Shown here in pieces: positions 63,801-64,000 of a stretch of DNA of 64,000 bases. Source of the stretch: Clostridiales bacterium (GTDB taxonomy: Bacteria; Bacillota; Clostridia; Christensenellales; Aristaeellaceae); NCBI GenBank assembly GCA_022787165.1, contig JALFVL010000041.1, forward strand, positions 1 through 64,000, written 5' to 3'. A program made the translations under genes and the position numbers. Within the stretch, counting starts at the first letter, position 1, and the number at the start of each line of letters is the position of its first letter. Below the pieces are notes generated by a model. That model made no database searches. It had not been told where the DNA came from and saw nothing but the letters and a program-made list of their open reading frames with translations.

Positions 63801-63976
63801 CCAAGAACGCCGAGGGCGGCTACAACTACTGGGTCACCCGCTGCGAGCGCATGCTCACGCGCATCTTCCCCCGCCGCCCCTACTACATCTGGCAGGAGGC
63901 CAAGAGCTATTTCAACCTCACCGATGAGCAGATGATCGCCTATTTCGGTCCCTGCCCCGCCAACCCGGATGTATAA
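60806..63976 (+). CDS. Membrane-anchored protein with three lamin-tail domains and a CotH kinase-like domain
   Basis: A 1056-residue protein. A basic N-terminus is followed by one transmembrane helix (about residues 28-46), so most of it lies outside. Three lamin-tail (LTD) domains follow, at about 72-185, 227-345 and 387-510, with landmarks ITEVMSSN, INEICASS and ITEVMSGN and the repeated DWIEL/DYIEI strand. A chitobiase-C-like domain comes next (RYTTDGSDPTDSSPVYTG, about 540-615), then a CotH domain (about 690-1040) with VLRNGGQDG, YNMRERAGVDM and FYDSDWGFFN. CotH proteins include spore-coat protein kinases, but such LTD-CotH surface proteins are also common in gut bacteria. ATG at 60806 has AAAGGA upstream. 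Confidence 0.88.
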   Translation: MRSKPIKSSSPPNRRRSRLRREKPKRGALALLLILVVLLVLMILFTPNIGGHPAANVSGTEVPSADAATGNTHLRITEVMSSNRTAYPDETGAFPDWIELTNTGNEPINLKGYGLSDRSDKILFVFPEMTLEAGGHVIVFASDTTKNAAGQPLHAKFKISSAGDTLYLFGSDGVAFQELPIPAMDHDMSYTFIGEGSYIITEQYTPGYENTQEGYAEFRASTLLTTGALVINEICASSVTTLRDGDGEYPDWIELYNASDRAIDLSSYALSDNPDKLVKWRFPQGAVIEPGGYYVVYASGKDKGADSTGWPHASFRLRSNGDTVILSDIQGRMLDLVTYDLLEADTSWGRDEEGSGAFKRFTQPTPGLPNTRAGEIAMDTALCLANTSGLYITEVMSGNQSLVGPNVKNPYDYIEIYNMSGQAVNLKGYGLSDNIKKPRKWQFPDITLENNSYLVIYCDTTQTTKDGVYYFTNFNLAKSGETVCLSTPEGQVLDKVSVPQLYDDVSFGRTLGQAGLFYYSAPTPGETNGMGFTGFAEAPSFPRSGGLFDRPLRGEDGVTITVPANSVVRYTTDGSDPTDSSPVYTGPIEVEKTTVIRARAYRDGVKPSQIVSQTYLISVYHTMPVICLTTDNDNLWNEETGMFADGPDIDRENTNPPWKSATYWQKNWFGGWIEYYDENGVQQLSQGMDFRVMGNYSLDMPQKSLYIKADGQYGVDSFNYPLFEDREFTEYAGFVLRNGGQDGLYTRVIDGLQARIIDQSGSSVAAQAWKPVIVYINGQYWGHYNMRERAGVDMVAQHEGWDNPDDIDMLESDGLSSSQVVQGSRSDYVELYNYVKEHDLAADQEAYEYVCSQIDIDNMIDYFIFESFFGNTDPGNIRFYRNTASGDGKWRYLFYDSDWGFFNVLTGKSMSGGIAFVLDDGGMGHANIVSNIFIRKLIKVPEIQDKFLTRYGELFQTVFTTEYLTNLFNQMITQIKPEMQMHMQRWAAEIDPKISFDQPKNAEGGYNYWVTRCERMLTRIFPRRPYYIWQEAKSYFNLTDEQMIAYFGPCPANPDV

Positions 63977-64000
63977 ATTCACCAATCATATATTGAGGAG
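63977..64000 (+). other. Short tail with a Shine-Dalgarno-like end
   Basis: After the CotH stop codon the window ends in TTGAGGAG, a good ribosome binding site, suggesting that another plus-strand gene begins just outside the window in the same unit. Confidence 0.4.

Noticed and set aside
60830-63985. A 1051-codon minus-strand frame opposite the CotH gene
   Set aside because: Antisense shadow of the LTD/CotH gene, whose domains are clearly readable on the plus strand.

Overview
This window is a GC-rich stretch of a bacterial chromosome, almost entirely conserved housekeeping genes. PolC-type DNA polymerase III, PrkC/PrpC, YlxR and YlxQ beside nusA-infB, a CIRCE operator and a class III ribonucleotide reductase with its activase (no oxygen-dependent reductase is visible) point to an anaerobic Bacillota, most likely a GC-rich member of Clostridia. 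This placement is inference from gene content and order. I saw no tRNA or 5S/16S/23S genes, CRISPR array, insertion sequence or prophage.

Layout. Bases 1-1770: the end of plsY, then a triple-LysM protein and a phosphoribosyltransferase on the minus strand. Bases 1920-5850: the nrdD-nrdG-dut-msrC operon behind a tandem NrdR operator. Bases 5868-10840: a RelQ-like alarmone synthetase, an M16 peptidase, pnp and rpsO. Bases 10893-19260: the transcription/translation operon rimP-nusA-ylxR-ylxQ-infB-rbfA-nrnA-truB-ribF behind a strong promoter. Bases 19307-28624: uppS-cdsA-dxr-rseP-ispG-polC. Bases 28748-32382: rpsB-tsf, pyrH, and frr with a small coupled PASTA-like gene. Bases 32444-32884: RNase P RNA with its own promoter and terminator. 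Bases 32988-39238: dgt-dnaG-rpoD, then a TrmK-Nif3 fusion and a zinc-ribbon coiled-coil protein. Bases 39361-48646: def-fmt-rsmB-rlmN-prpC-prkC-rsgA-rpe-thiN. Bases 48701-50069: a plus-strand DUF6323-DUF6179 pair lying between def and priA. Bases 50055-55463: priA, a WYL regulator, a small zinc-ribbon protein, a P-loop kinase and mutY. Bases 55634-57771: groS-groL under CIRCE. Bases 57772-64000: the least ordinary part, with a structured element, a secreted caspase-like protein, a degenerate patatin and a large anchored LTD/CotH protein.

The genes cover DNA replication and repair (polC, dnaG, priA, mutY), nucleotide supply (nrdDG, dut, dgt, pyrH), the isoprenoid, phospholipid and undecaprenol routes (ispG, dxr, uppS, cdsA, plsY), and ribosome production and mRNA turnover. 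The most notable observations are: two 84-base elements about 68% identical without gaps, one ahead of the WYL regulator and one downstream of groL; a TrmK-Nif3 fusion that keeps an internal ribosome binding site; five 15-residue repeats on the N-terminus of RsmB; a patatin-like protein that has lost its catalytic serine; a secreted caspase-like protein with an FlgD-type Ig domain and an ECF-like promoter; and a perfect 14-base palindrome forming both -35 boxes of the priA/WYL divergent promoters.
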